Assembly (NCBI GenBank): GCA_947630235.1
Contig: CANRGN010000010.1
Span: 1 to 54,149 of the forward strand
Length of the DNA stretch: 54,149 bases
DNA from: an uncultured Clostridia bacterium
GTDB lineage: Bacteria; Bacillota; Clostridia; TANB77; CAG-508
Reading direction: 5' to 3'
Below the pieces are notes generated by a model, which saw nothing but the letters and a program-made list of their open reading frames with translations, was not told the DNA's origin and did not search any database. Numbering within the stretch: the stretch's first letter is position 1; every line of letters starts with the position of its first letter. Positions 45,723-54,149 of this stretch are shown piece by piece. Position numbers and translations under genes: made by a program.

Positions 45723-47462
45723 TTATACCTTTTTTATTTCTTCAAATCTTTTTATCTTTTGCGTTGTAGTTTTTTCAAATTCTTCAGTTGTAATAAGTAA
45801 TTCTTTTATATATTTATATTTTGGCATTGTTTTATTAATTTCTTTTATTTCTTTCCATAATTTTGATTTTATTTCTTCTTCATTTTCCAAATTAAATTCA
45901 GCCTTCATAAAATCTTTATCATATACAACTTTTACGGCTAATTTTAAATCAATAGGATCTTCTTTATTTTCTCTACCGAATACAAAACTCTCTTTTACTC
46001 CTGAAATTTTATTAACTAAGGCTTCTAATTCCTCAGGATATATATTTTTTCCATTTTTTAATACAATAACGTTTTTCTTTCTACCAGTAATGAACATAAA
46101 ATCATCTTTATCAAAATATCCTAAATCTCCAGTATAAAGCCATCCATCTTTTAAAGTTTCATTTGTTGCTTCTTCATTATTATAATATCCCATCATAACA
46201 CTAGGACCTTTTATTATAAACTCACCTATCCCATTTTCATTAACATTTGCTAATTTTCCTTCTAAACTTGGAAGCAATTTTCCTACAGAACCTTTTCTTA
46301 TACAATTTTTGTGTTCAGCAGAAATAACAGGAGAATTTTCAGTAGCTCCATACCCCTGGTATGTTTCAATTCCTAATGCATTTAAATTTTTTTCAATTTC
46401 AGGATCGAAAGCAGCAGCTCCCGCAACAAATAATCTTAACTTTCCTCCAAGATTTTCATGAATATCATTAAAAATTTGTCTTCTTTTATCTATTCCTATT
46501 TTCATCAAAAAACTACTTAATTTTAATCCGAATTTAAATTTGTTAATTTTTCCACTTTTTTCTACACTTTTTAATACATTTTTATATAAATTTTCGAATA
46601 ATGCAGGAACAGATATCATAACACTAACATTGTAAGCTTTTAAATCTTCTGCAATATGTCTTATTCCTCTACAAAATACGGTTCTAGCACCAACAGAGAT
46701 TGGATATAAAAAGCCAACAGTACATTCAAATGTATGATGTAATGGTAAAAACGATAATAAAGTATCTCCAACTTTTACATCAAATATAGTAGTTATATCA
46801 TTTATATTTGAACAAATATTTTTATGAGATAACATAACAGCTTTAGACATTGATGTAGTTCCAGATGTGAAAAGTATTACAGACATTTTTTCATTATCAA
46901 TTTTTTCATCAATAAAAGATCTAGCACCATTTAAGATTAAATCTTTTCCTAATTTTATAAGTTCTTTTTGAGAATATATATTATCATTTTTCTTATCTAA
47001 ATCCATTGAAATTAAAAATTTAACTTTGTTCTCTTTGCTATTTAATACTTTTTTCATTATCTCTTCATATTTACTAGAAAAGAATATAGCTTCAACTTCT
47101 GATCTTTCAATTAAACTTATTATCTCATTTTCTGTAAGTGATCTATCTAATGGAACTACTATACCAGTACCATTTACTGTAGCTAAATATGATAACTGCC
47201 ACTCATATCTGTTTTCAGATATAACAGCTATTCTCTTATCTTTTAAACCTATGCTAATTAATGCAGTACCTAAAGCATCTATATCATCAGCATATTGTTT
47301 GTATGTAATATATTTATCATTTCCGTCTTTATCTTTAAGAACAAAAGCTACTTCATTAGAAAATTTTTCTCTCGAATTATTAACCATTTGCTTTAGATCT
47401 GTTAAATTATTTGATTCATACAATTTTTTAGAAACGCTATGAATTCTTGTATCTTCCATCAT
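45723..47462 (-). CDS. AMP-forming acyl-CoA/acyl-ACP synthetase
   Basis: A 579-residue ANL-superfamily ligase that activates a carboxylic acid via acyl-AMP. Motifs: P-loop LFTSGTTSMSKAVMLSH (near 195), YQGYGATENSP (near 365), GWLYTGDLGYFDKDDFMFITGRKKNVI (near 435-460) and the C-terminal Lys in TTTQKIKR. It resembles long-chain fatty acid CoA ligases. No ACP or partner gene lies nearby. It contains TCGG twice in another phase (TTC GGT, TTC GGA) with no frame break. Confidence 0.9.
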   Translation of the reverse strand: MMEDTRIHSVSKKLYESNNLTDLKQMVNNSREKFSNEVAFVLKDKDGNDKYITYKQYADDIDALGTALISIGLKDKRIAVISENRYEWQLSYLATVNGTGIVVPLDRSLTENEIISLIERSEVEAIFFSSKYEEIMKKVLNSKENKVKFLISMDLDKKNDNIYSQKELIKLGKDLILNGARSFIDEKIDNEKMSVILFTSGTTSMSKAVMLSHKNICSNINDITTIFDVKVGDTLLSFLPLHHTFECTVGFLYPISVGARTVFCRGIRHIAEDLKAYNVSVMISVPALFENLYKNVLKSVEKSGKINKFKFGLKLSSFLMKIGIDKRRQIFNDIHENLGGKLRLFVAGAAAFDPEIEKNLNALGIETYQGYGATENSPVISAEHKNCIRKGSVGKLLPSLEGKLANVNENGIGEFIIKGPSVMMGYYNNEEATNETLKDGWLYTGDLGYFDKDDFMFITGRKKNVIVLKNGKNIYPEELEALVNKISGVKESFVFGRENKEDPIDLKLAVKVVYDKDFMKAEFNLENEEEIKSKLWKEIKEINKTMPKYKYIKELLITTEEFEKTTTQKIKRFEEIKKV

Positions 47463-47564
47463 TTGACTCCTATCTTATAAAAATGCAATTATAGTATATA
47501 CTTAGATATTCTTTTTTTCAAGTAATTTAGAAAAAGAAATTATAGTATTTATTGGTATCAAGCA

Positions 47565-47608
47565 AAAAAGTAAATGCATTTACTTTACAAAATGGCATTT
47601 ACTTTTTC
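47565..47608. terminator. Terminator after the DUF421 gene
   Basis: AAAAAGTAAATGC and GCATTTACTTTTT form a 13-bp stem with a 16-base loop and T-runs on both strands. Confidence 0.75.
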
Positions 47609-47672
47609 ACTTGACCATAGTATCTATTGACATTTATTATAAAAAAAGAAATTATTAAATAAAAAATCTAGA

Positions 47673-48362
47673 TTAAATATTTTTCTTATTTGTTAAATAA
47701 ACTAATAAATTACCATCTCCATCATATGTTGCTAAAAAAATATTATCTATTTTTACTATCCCCTGTTTTTGTAACATTTCATCTAACCAAATTTTATCAA
47801 AACCTAATTCTTCTAAATTACTATACATAATTTTTCCGTCTAAAACTAAATTTGTAACTAAATTATCTTCTTTTGGCTTTATATTAAAATCACTTGGATT
47901 TGCAGGCCTTTTATCTGAATATGGTAAAAAGCTAATTTTTCCATTAGATTCTAATAATGCTGTTTTTAAATCGCTCAAAAAAAAATATCCATTTGTTCTA
48001 CATTGTACTAGAAATTCATTTAAATCGATTTTTGCCTTTTTAAAATTTTCCTTAAATAATGTACCATTATCATATAAAATTAACGTTTTTCCTGAAAAAA
48101 TAGATCTTAATTTAACAAATTTAATATTTAAATAAGATATAAGTAAAGCAACTAAAGAATATACAATCATAGCTACTAAAGGCTGCAGAAAATGATCTTC
48201 TAAAGATGTTGCCATTTCTGCAGCCATTGAGCCTATTGTAATTGTTATAATATAATCAAAAACACTAAGCTGAGACATTTCTCTTTGACCTAACATTTTA
48301 GTTAATATAAATAAAACAATAAGTGATATTAACGCTAACATTATAATTTTTAATACTTGCAT
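47673..48362 (-). CDS. DUF421 (YetF/YcaP family) membrane protein
   Basis: A 229-residue membrane protein. Three N-terminal helices (about 5-85) carry the family signature LTKMLGQREMSQLSVFDYIITITIGSMAAEMA. The cytoplasmic domain has NGTLFKENFKKAKIDLNEFL and LRTNGYF-like CRTNGYFFLSDLKTALLE. Members are linked to envelope stress and to spore germination in Bacillus, but the biochemical role is unknown. Confidence 0.9.
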   Translation of the reverse strand: MQVLKIIMLALISLIVLFILTKMLGQREMSQLSVFDYIITITIGSMAAEMATSLEDHFLQPLVAMIVYSLVALLISYLNIKFVKLRSIFSGKTLILYDNGTLFKENFKKAKIDLNEFLVQCRTNGYFFLSDLKTALLESNGKISFLPYSDKRPANPSDFNIKPKEDNLVTNLVLDGKIMYSNLEELGFDKIWLDEMLQKQGIVKIDNIFLATYDGDGNLLVYLTNKKNI

Positions 48363-48404
48363 TTTTTGGCTCCACTAAAATTTTATTATGAATATTTTTT
48401 CCTT

Positions 48405-49610
48405 TTAATAGTATTTTATACAAAATGTAGTACATTTATTTTCTGAATTTACTATTATAATTCCATTATCTTTTTCAACAATTGCTTTTGATAAAGCAAG
48501 TCCAATTCCAATACTATCATTAGTAGAATTTTTACCTTTATAAAATCTTTCAAAAATATGAGGCAAATCTTCTCTATCTATAAAATCTCCTTTATTTATT
48601 ATTTCTATACTAGAATATGCTTTATTATTCTCATAATTTATTGTTACAAAAGTGTTTTGCTTAGAATGTTCTATTGCATTTTTTAATATATTTGTAACAG
48701 CTTCAACTTGCCACATAAAATCACACTGAACTTTTGATTTCTCATTACCATTTATTTCTATTTTTACATTTTTTAAATCACATAATGATCTTACATTTTT
48801 TATTGATTCATTAACTATATCTTTTATAAAAACATTTTCTTTTACAAAATTAACAGTACTTGCATCAAACTGAGCTAATTTCAAAAGTGCTTGAACTAAA
48901 AAAGTAATTTTTGTAATCTCTCTTTTTATATCTCTTACAAAATCATCTCTAATATCTTTTTCCATATTAGGATCATCTATTATATTATCTAAAATAATTA
49001 ATATAGAAGTAAGTGGAGTTTTTAATTGATGAGATATATCCTCTAATGATTTTTTTAGTTCACTTTTATCTTTTTTTGAATTTTCTGCACTTTCTTTTAG
49101 CATTACAGTTGTTTTATATATTTCATTTTTCAATATAGATAACTCATCTTCTGAAATTTCATCAATGCATAGTGAGTAATTTTTTTTATTTATTTGCTCA
49201 ATATATTTAGTTATTTTAGAAATTTCTTTATCTTTTCTTTTATTATAAATTAAAAATATAGTTAATATTATTAAAATCGATATAATGAAAAATAAAATAT
49301 TTATAACTAAAAACTTATGATAATTTTTGCTATGCTCAATTAATATAGAATCTTTTTTTGTATCAATTCCATATTTTTCAAAAAATTTATTATCAATATT
49401 ATTTTTACTATCATAAGAATTTAAATTTTTTATAATTTCATCATCAGAAATCTCAGGATATTTTTCTTTAATATTAAACATTATTGCTTCAATTTTTTTA
49501 TTTAGACTAATAATATAACTATTATATTCATATACATTTCCCAATACGAAAAAAACTAATAAAAATAAAGAAACAAAAATAAATACTATTAAGTAAATTT
49601 TATTATTCAT
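48405..49610 (-). CDS. Sensor histidine kinase of the ABC-linked two-component system
   Basis: A 401-residue kinase. Two membrane helices (about 5-25 and 97-118) enclose an outer domain of about 70 residues. The HisKA His lies in DISHQLKTPLTSILI (near 193), the N box is LKNAIEHSKQN and the G box SIGIGLALSKAIVEKDNG. Its ATG overlaps the regulator's stop by 8 bases. Together with the regulator and the upstream FtsX-type transporter it looks like an antimicrobial-peptide or envelope-stress response module. Confidence 0.9.
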   Translation of the reverse strand: MNNKIYLIVFIFVSLFLLVFFVLGNVYEYNSYIISLNKKIEAIMFNIKEKYPEISDDEIIKNLNSYDSKNNIDNKFFEKYGIDTKKDSILIEHSKNYHKFLVINILFFIISILIILTIFLIYNKRKDKEISKITKYIEQINKKNYSLCIDEISEDELSILKNEIYKTTVMLKESAENSKKDKSELKKSLEDISHQLKTPLTSILIILDNIIDDPNMEKDIRDDFVRDIKREITKITFLVQALLKLAQFDASTVNFVKENVFIKDIVNESIKNVRSLCDLKNVKIEINGNEKSKVQCDFMWQVEAVTNILKNAIEHSKQNTFVTINYENNKAYSSIEIINKGDFIDREDLPHIFERFYKGKNSTNDSIGIGLALSKAIVEKDNGIIIVNSENKCTTFCIKYY

Positions 49611-50256
49611 CTATCATATACCCAATTCCTTTTACAGTTTTTATAATATCTGTATTTAATTTTTCTCTTATTCTTTTTAAATAAACTGTAATTGTATGAT
49701 CATCAACATCATTTCCAGTCCATTCCCAAATTTTATCTAATATTGTACTTCTACTTACTACTTTATTTTTATTTAAAAATAGCAAATTAAGTAATTTCAT
49801 TTCTAAACTAGTTAGTTCAATTATTTCACCATTTTTATATACAGTCATTTTATCCATATCAAATTTAATGTTTTTAACAATAATCGTACTTTGCTTTTTA
49901 TTTCTAAGTAAAATTTTATTTATTCTGGCTAAAAGCTCTTTAGTAGAAAATGGTTTTGTAATATAATCTTCTGCACCTATATTTAATCCCCTAACAATAT
50001 TATCTTCTTCATCTTTAGCTGTTAAGAAAATTGTTGGTATATTTAATTTTTTTACATAATTTTCATATAAATCAAAACCATTTCCATCTGGAAGAGTTAT
50101 ATCTAATATAATTAAATCAATATTTAAATTTTCTTTTAAATATTCTATTGTTTCTTTTTTTGAAGTTTTATATATCAAATTATAATTATTATTCTCAAAA
50201 GAATATTTTAAACCTTTTATAATTGTTAAGTTATCTTCTACTAATAATATATTCAT
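49603..50256 (-). CDS. OmpR-family response regulator
   Basis: A 217-residue regulator. The receiver (about 1-115) has the phosphorylated Asp in ILDITLPDGNG (near 51) and KPFSTKELLARI. The winged helix has LTSLEMKLLNLLFLNKNKVVS and VYLKRIREKL. A ribosome site AAGGA lies right after the T-run of the terminator upstream, so expression may rely on readthrough from the ABC operon or on a promoter near the hairpin. Confidence 0.92.
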   Translation of the reverse strand: MNILLVEDNLTIIKGLKYSFENNNYNLIYKTSKKETIEYLKENLNIDLIILDITLPDGNGFDLYENYVKKLNIPTIFLTAKDEEDNIVRGLNIGAEDYITKPFSTKELLARINKILLRNKKQSTIIVKNIKFDMDKMTVYKNGEIIELTSLEMKLLNLLFLNKNKVVSRSTILDKIWEWTGNDVDDHTITVYLKRIREKLNTDIIKTVKGIGYMIDE

Positions 50257-50267
50257 TTTCTATCCTT

Positions 50268-50316
50268 AAAAAAGAACATCTTATAAAGATATAGTCTTAT
50301 CAATAAGATGTTCTTA
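50268..50316 (-). terminator. Terminator or attenuator between the ABC permease and the response regulator
   Basis: AAGAACATCTTAT and ATAAGATGTTCTT form a 13-bp stem with a 17-base loop, followed by six T on the minus strand, only a few bases before the regulator's ribosome site. Confidence 0.75.
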
Positions 50317-50355
50317 TTATAATTTTTTCTATTATAAAAAAATATACTCAAAATG

Positions 50356-52962
50356 TCAAATATTCTCATTTCTAATAGTTTCAATAGTATTTTGTTTATC
50401 AATCTTATTCATAGAATATTTCATTATACAAGTTATAAGTAAGAAAACCGCTAGAATAACTATTATAATAGCTTTAATTGGTAATGGATATTTTATTCCT
50501 AAATCTTTTGCTAGAAAAATATAAATTAAATATGAAAATACAATTCCAATTGGTATTCCAAAAACTAGAGATTTAACTCCCATAAAAATACTTTCAAGTC
50601 TAATCATCTTAGAAAATTCTTTACTTGTCATACCAATAGATTTTAGCATTGCAAATTCTGGTTTTCTAAGTTGCATATTAGTTGTAATAGTATTAAATAT
50701 GTTTGTTATACCAATTAGTGAAATTACAATTATAAATCCATATAAGAATATTGCAAGAAGTGTATATAAATTTTCCATCATTTTTAAATTTTCATCTATA
50801 TTAGTAAGATAAAATTCATTATCTTTTAATATTTCTTCTATTTCATCTTGTAATTTATTTGGATTAGAGCTTTGATAATAAGCTTCTATTCTTTCATTAT
50901 CTTTAACAATACTGTTAAAAAGCTCATCACTAACAATAATCATTGGATTAGTAGCATTAGTCAAAGAAAATGGTTTTTTATTATCAGTTACAAATCCAAT
51001 CTCTAAATCTTTCCAAATATTACCCTTAGAATCTTCTCCATTTATTACATCACCTATAGAATAATCAAATTGATTTACATTTTTAAAAATATTTTTATCT
51101 TTTTCTTCATCATATAGACTTAAATGATTCATATTAAATAAAATTGCTTTATTTTTCATATCATTATAGTATAAGCCTAATTCTTCTATATATTTTTTAT
51201 AAGAAACAGCATCAATAGATAAAATCTCAACATACCCATCAAAATAACCACTTTCTTTTTCATTTTGAAAATTTAATGCTTTTTTATATTCATCAGTATA
51301 TTTAGGATTAGAAATACTAAAGCCAGTTTGATTTAAAATTGAATAATTCTCAATATTATCTAATTTAGTTGTCTCTACAAGTTTTTGATAAGCCTCTCCC
51401 TTGGAGTCAACAACAATATTTAAATTTATATTATAATCATGAGATTTATATTCTTCTTCAGCATATAAAAAAGATAAATCAACAAAAGAATACAATGCAA
51501 TAAATATAGCACTAGATACAATTATTGATATAACTGTTGTTCTATATTTCTTCTTATTTCTCTTTAAGTTTTTATAAGAAATATCTCCACCTACTCCAAA
51601 AATTTTACTGATTATTTTTGGAGATTTTAATTTCTTAGCTTTAATTTTTATATCTCCACTATTTCTTATAGCGGTAATTGGATAAATCCTTGATGCCCTT
51701 TTAGCACTTTTAATTGCAGACAAATAAATTGTAATGCTTCCTAAAATAACAGAAAATATAACTGCGATCCAAGAAAACTTAAAACTTAAATTTAGTTCAC
51801 CATCAACCCAGTTTCCAATCATATTATTACTAATAAAAAGCAAAATATATGATGCTAAAAAGCCAGACAATATTCCAATAGGTACTCCAATTGTTCCAAG
51901 CACAGCTGCTTCAAAAAATACATTTTTCTTAATTTGCTTTTTAGTAGCACCTATACTTCTTAACATTCCATATTGTTTAATCTTTTCAGTAATAGAAATA
52001 TCGAAACTATTTTCTATACAAAAAACTGATGTAAATATTATAATTATACAAACAATTAAAGCTACTATCCCTAAAGAACTAGCAGAAGAATCATTTAATG
52101 GATTAGTTTCTAAAGAAATTAAATATGAATTATCTTCAAATTTATATTTTGCTTTCTCCATTTGTTCTGAATATTCACTATGACCTGAACTTATTTTTTC
52201 AAATATTTTCTCATCCAATCCTAGAATATTAGCAGTAACTTTATATGAAGCTTTTACTCCTTCTTTTGTATATCTAGCATAAATATCAACATTTCCAGTC
52301 ATATCTTTTTCACTCATGTATGTAATAAAAGTATAACCAGGAGCAGAATAACCTTCGATATTACTAGCTAATCTTTTTACTATACCAACAATTTTATAGT
52401 TTTTCTTAGTAGTGTTTGTAATTTGTTCATTAGAATCTTCAATAAAAGGATTCTGCTGATTTAATTCTTGAGTATCATTAATTCTAGTTCCAACATCTAA
52501 AGTAATAGAATCACCAATTTTAAAATCCACTCTTCCATTTGATTTTAAATGAGTTGGAATTACAATTTCAGTATCATTCATTGGTAATCTTCCATCAACT
52601 AAATTAACTGATAAATTTTCCAATGCATTTTTAGAAAAAGCCATAACATAAGCATATGGTTTATATTTATTTTTAGATTCTTCAAGCTTTGCGTATCCTA
52701 AAGGACTTATAATATTTAAACTTTCTATTTTTCTATTATTTTTAAATGTATTTATATCTTCATTTGGAACATCATAAAAACAATAGTGGAAATTTCCTTT
52801 TTGTGATGTTTCATAATCTATTAATGAAGAAATTGCACTTGTATACATTGAAGCTACAGCTGTGATTAATGCTACTGATAGAATTATTCCAATTATTGTA
52901 ACAGTTGTTCTTTTTTTATTTAATTTTAAATTCTTTATAGTTAATTGTTCAAGTAAGTTCAT
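50356..52962 (-). CDS. FtsX-domain ABC transporter permease
   Basis: An 868-residue permease with a first membrane helix (about 18-40), a long outer domain (about 60-275), an FtsX/MacB core of three helices (about 290-415), a second outer segment (about 475-730) and a second core (about 740-850). MLRSIGATKKQIKKNV and MLKSIGMTSKEFSKMI are the two coupling motifs. AAGGAGG lies just upstream. It forms a transporter with the ATPase 14 bases upstream. The class handles peptides, antibiotics or lipoproteins; the substrate is unknown. Confidence 0.9.
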   Translation of the reverse strand: MNLLEQLTIKNLKLNKKRTTVTIIGIILSVALITAVASMYTSAISSLIDYETSQKGNFHYCFYDVPNEDINTFKNNRKIESLNIISPLGYAKLEESKNKYKPYAYVMAFSKNALENLSVNLVDGRLPMNDTEIVIPTHLKSNGRVDFKIGDSITLDVGTRINDTQELNQQNPFIEDSNEQITNTTKKNYKIVGIVKRLASNIEGYSAPGYTFITYMSEKDMTGNVDIYARYTKEGVKASYKVTANILGLDEKIFEKISSGHSEYSEQMEKAKYKFEDNSYLISLETNPLNDSSASSLGIVALIVCIIIIFTSVFCIENSFDISITEKIKQYGMLRSIGATKKQIKKNVFFEAAVLGTIGVPIGILSGFLASYILLFISNNMIGNWVDGELNLSFKFSWIAVIFSVILGSITIYLSAIKSAKRASRIYPITAIRNSGDIKIKAKKLKSPKIISKIFGVGGDISYKNLKRNKKKYRTTVISIIVSSAIFIALYSFVDLSFLYAEEEYKSHDYNINLNIVVDSKGEAYQKLVETTKLDNIENYSILNQTGFSISNPKYTDEYKKALNFQNEKESGYFDGYVEILSIDAVSYKKYIEELGLYYNDMKNKAILFNMNHLSLYDEEKDKNIFKNVNQFDYSIGDVINGEDSKGNIWKDLEIGFVTDNKKPFSLTNATNPMIIVSDELFNSIVKDNERIEAYYQSSNPNKLQDEIEEILKDNEFYLTNIDENLKMMENLYTLLAIFLYGFIIVISLIGITNIFNTITTNMQLRKPEFAMLKSIGMTSKEFSKMIRLESIFMGVKSLVFGIPIGIVFSYLIYIFLAKDLGIKYPLPIKAIIIVILAVFLLITCIMKYSMNKIDKQNTIETIRNENI

Positions 52963-52976
52963 CTTTTTCCACCTCC

Positions 52977-53639
52977 TTAAACAATTCTTCCATCTTCAAT
53001 TTTTATTATTCTATCAGCACATTTTGCAATTTCCATATTATGTGTAATCATAATAATAGTTTGCTTTAAGTCTTTATTTGATTTTTTTAATAAAGAAACA
53101 ATTTCGTCACTAGATTTAGAATCGAGATTTCCAGTAGGCTCATCTGCTAAAATTATACTTGGATTAGTAATTAAAGCTCTTCCTATACTAGTTCTTTGTT
53201 GTTGACCTCCTGATAATTCATTTGGTAAATGATTTTTTCTATTATATAATCCTAAAAGTTTAAGCATTTCTTCTAATGCCTTTTTATCTACACTCCTATT
53301 ATCTAATGAAAGTGGCAGAGTAATATTTTCTTCAACATTTAAAATTGGAATCAAATTATAAAATTGATATATTAAACCCACTTGCCTTCTTCTAAAAATA
53401 GCAAGCTTATCATCATTAAAATTAAATATGTCTTTATTATCAATAAAAACTCTACCACTTGTAGGTCTATCAACACCTCCAATTAAATGTAATAATGTTG
53501 ATTTTCCCGATCCACTCGCACCGACTATTGATATAAATTCACCTTTTTCTACTGAAAAAGAAACGTTATCTAAAGCCACTACTTTTGAATCATTTTTTCC
53601 ATAAACTTTTGTTAAATTTTCAACTCTTAAAATCTCCAA
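52977..53639 (-). CDS. ABC transporter ATP-binding protein (MacB/LolD type)
   Basis: A 220-residue ATPase. Walker A GASGSGKST (near 38), Q loop YQFYNLIP, signature LSGGQQQR and Walker B IILADEPTGNLDS are intact. I prefer TTG at 53639 (product begins MEILRVENL) because AAGGAG lies 11 bases before it. The ATG at 53660 has no ribosome site. It contains TCG GGA and GTC GGT, again without any frame break. Confidence 0.9.
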   Translation of the reverse strand: MEILRVENLTKVYGKNDSKVVALDNVSFSVEKGEFISIVGASGSGKSTLLHLIGGVDRPTSGRVFIDNKDIFNFNDDKLAIFRRRQVGLIYQFYNLIPILNVEENITLPLSLDNRSVDKKALEEMLKLLGLYNRKNHLPNELSGGQQQRTSIGRALITNPSIILADEPTGNLDSKSSDEIVSLLKKSNKDLKQTIIMITHNMEIAKCADRIIKIEDGRIV

Positions 53640-53721
53640 TTCATAATCATCTCCTTGCATAATTTTTTGTTTTTTATTAACTATTTATAACAAATAATCA
53701 ATATTTTCTTAATTCATTTTC

Positions 53722-53754
53722 ATTATATATTATTTAAAGTTACAACTAAGTTAC
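53722..53754 (-). promoter_or_regulatory. Promoter with 11-bp-spaced boxes before the ABC operon
   Basis: On the minus strand GTAACTT occurs twice, 11 bases apart (53748-53754 and 53737-53743), just upstream of TATAAT (53722-53727). The -35 box is poor. This layout suits an OmpR-family activator, most simply the regulator at 49603. Inference only. Confidence 0.45.
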
Positions 53755-53830
53755 TTTAAGAAAAAATTAATAATTAATTTTAAATTTTTTCGTAAAAAAA
53801 TTAAATTCTAAAATTATTTTTTAATTAGAA

Positions 53831-53975
53831 CAATATTAGGAATTTTCTTATGTCAACCTGTTAAAATATATTGAAAAATCCACATTAAATTGTTCGTGCG
53901 TCAATTTTTACAAAAATTGTATACAAAGCTTTTACTTAAGCATAACTACAGAGAACTTTCCTATTAAATAAAAAA
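53831..53975. repeat. Interspersed repeat, full-length copy E
   Basis: The second full-length copy of the element at 226-370, in the same orientation. Its A-run end abuts the hairpin of the next gene's terminator, as in copy A. The 53640-54052 gap otherwise holds only the ABC promoter. Confidence 0.75.
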
Positions 53976-54021
53976 ATAACTCTTTGATATCTACTATAAT
54001 TGTAAATATCAAAGAGTTATT
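53969..54021 (-). terminator. Terminator of the right-edge gene
   Basis: AATAACTCTTTGATAT and its inverse complement form a 16-bp stem with a 14-base loop, followed by seven T on the minus strand. It serves the partial gene at 54053. Confidence 0.85.
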
Positions 54022-54052
54022 AAATTTTAAGTATTTTTATTTATTACACAAA

Positions 54053-54149
54053 TTATTTTAAATTTTCAATTTCTTCTTTCGTTAATCCTGTTAATTCAAC
54101 TATATCTTCTATTTTATATTTATTTTTTATCATTTTTTTTGCAATTTCT
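54053..54149 (-). CDS. C-terminal end of an Rpn-like (PD-(D/E)XK family) protein, partial
   Basis: Only the last 31 residues are present. They read IAKKMIKNKYKIEDIVELTG, then LTKEEIENLK and stop. This is the typical tail of Rpn family recombination-promoting nuclease/putative transposase proteins (AKKMLK, a short spacer, IAKITGLSKEEI). The rest lies outside the window, so the call rests on the tail alone. Confidence 0.5.
   Translation of the reverse strand, partial: EIAKKMIKNKYKIEDIVELTGLTKEEIENLK

Noticed and set aside
47026..47442. 138-residue plus-strand ORF inside the acyl-CoA ligase
   Set aside because: Shadow of a well-supported gene on the other strand.

Overview
The window is AT-rich, with very short intergenic gaps and strong Shine-Dalgarno sequences. 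It carries a near-complete set of early sporulation genes: spoIIID, yqfC-yqfD, spoIIP, spoIIAA-spoIIAB-sigF, spoIID and a spoIIQ-like gene. The housekeeping operons hrcA-grpE-dnaK-dnaJ, recJ-relA-hisS, ybeY-era-yqzL-recO and prmC-whiA-hemW are also present. This points to a low-GC, endospore-forming member of the Clostridia, probably a host-associated or uncultivated lineage. Nearly every gene is on the minus strand. The clear plus-strand genes are a GT4 glycosyltransferase, a 168-residue protein of unusual composition and a very short toxin-like peptide.

Layout. 0.4-4.3 kb: spoIIID, a patatin-like lipase and a Zn/Cd efflux ATPase with its ArsR-type repressor. 4.4-4.8 kb: a compact convergent sense/antisense locus that looks like a type I toxin-antitoxin system. 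4.9-11.5 kb: recO, yqzL, era, ybeY, an unknown 404-residue protein, yqfD, yqfC and spoIIP. 11.8-18.2 kb: hisS, an MBL hydrolase, relA, recJ and ylbF. 18.4-22.6 kb: a GH57 branching-enzyme-like protein, a DUF4912 protein and a divergent GT4 glucan synthase. 22.6-26.0 kb: spoIIQ-like, spoIID, sigF, spoIIAB and spoIIAA. 26.7-30.0 kb: recD2 and two small membrane proteins. 30.3-33.8 kb: the odd 168-residue protein and a two-component system. 34.0-39.6 kb: the heat-shock operon under a CIRCE element, plus two small proteins. 39.7-44.3 kb: hemW, whiA, prmC, a likely 6S RNA, a PflX-like radical SAM protein and a MazG-like protein. 44.5-53.7 kb: an acidic protein, an acyl-CoA ligase, a DUF421 protein and a second two-component system next to an FtsX-type ABC transporter. 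The right edge cuts an Rpn-like nuclease gene.

The most striking observation concerns the codon CGG. Four genes (recJ, spoIID, recD2 and the PflX-like radical SAM gene) are each broken by one extra base, and every break is the same: a codon ending in T, then CGG, where moving +1 reads GGA or GGT (Gly) and restores the family's conserved downstream sequence. Scanning the window by eye, I found no other in-frame CGG codon in any recognisable chromosomal gene. The same TCGG tetranucleotide occurs at least eight more times in other reading phases, with no break. This is what a hungry or unassigned CGG codon used as a +1 frameshift (or four-base) signal would look like, and it is hard to explain as random mutation or sequencing error. 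The only zero-frame CGG codons are in the atypical 168-residue gene and in the toxin-like peptide.

Other items of interest are interspersed repeats that abut terminators, two MITE-like elements with 43-bp and 29-bp perfect inverted repeats, and a recO terminator with a duplicated arm.
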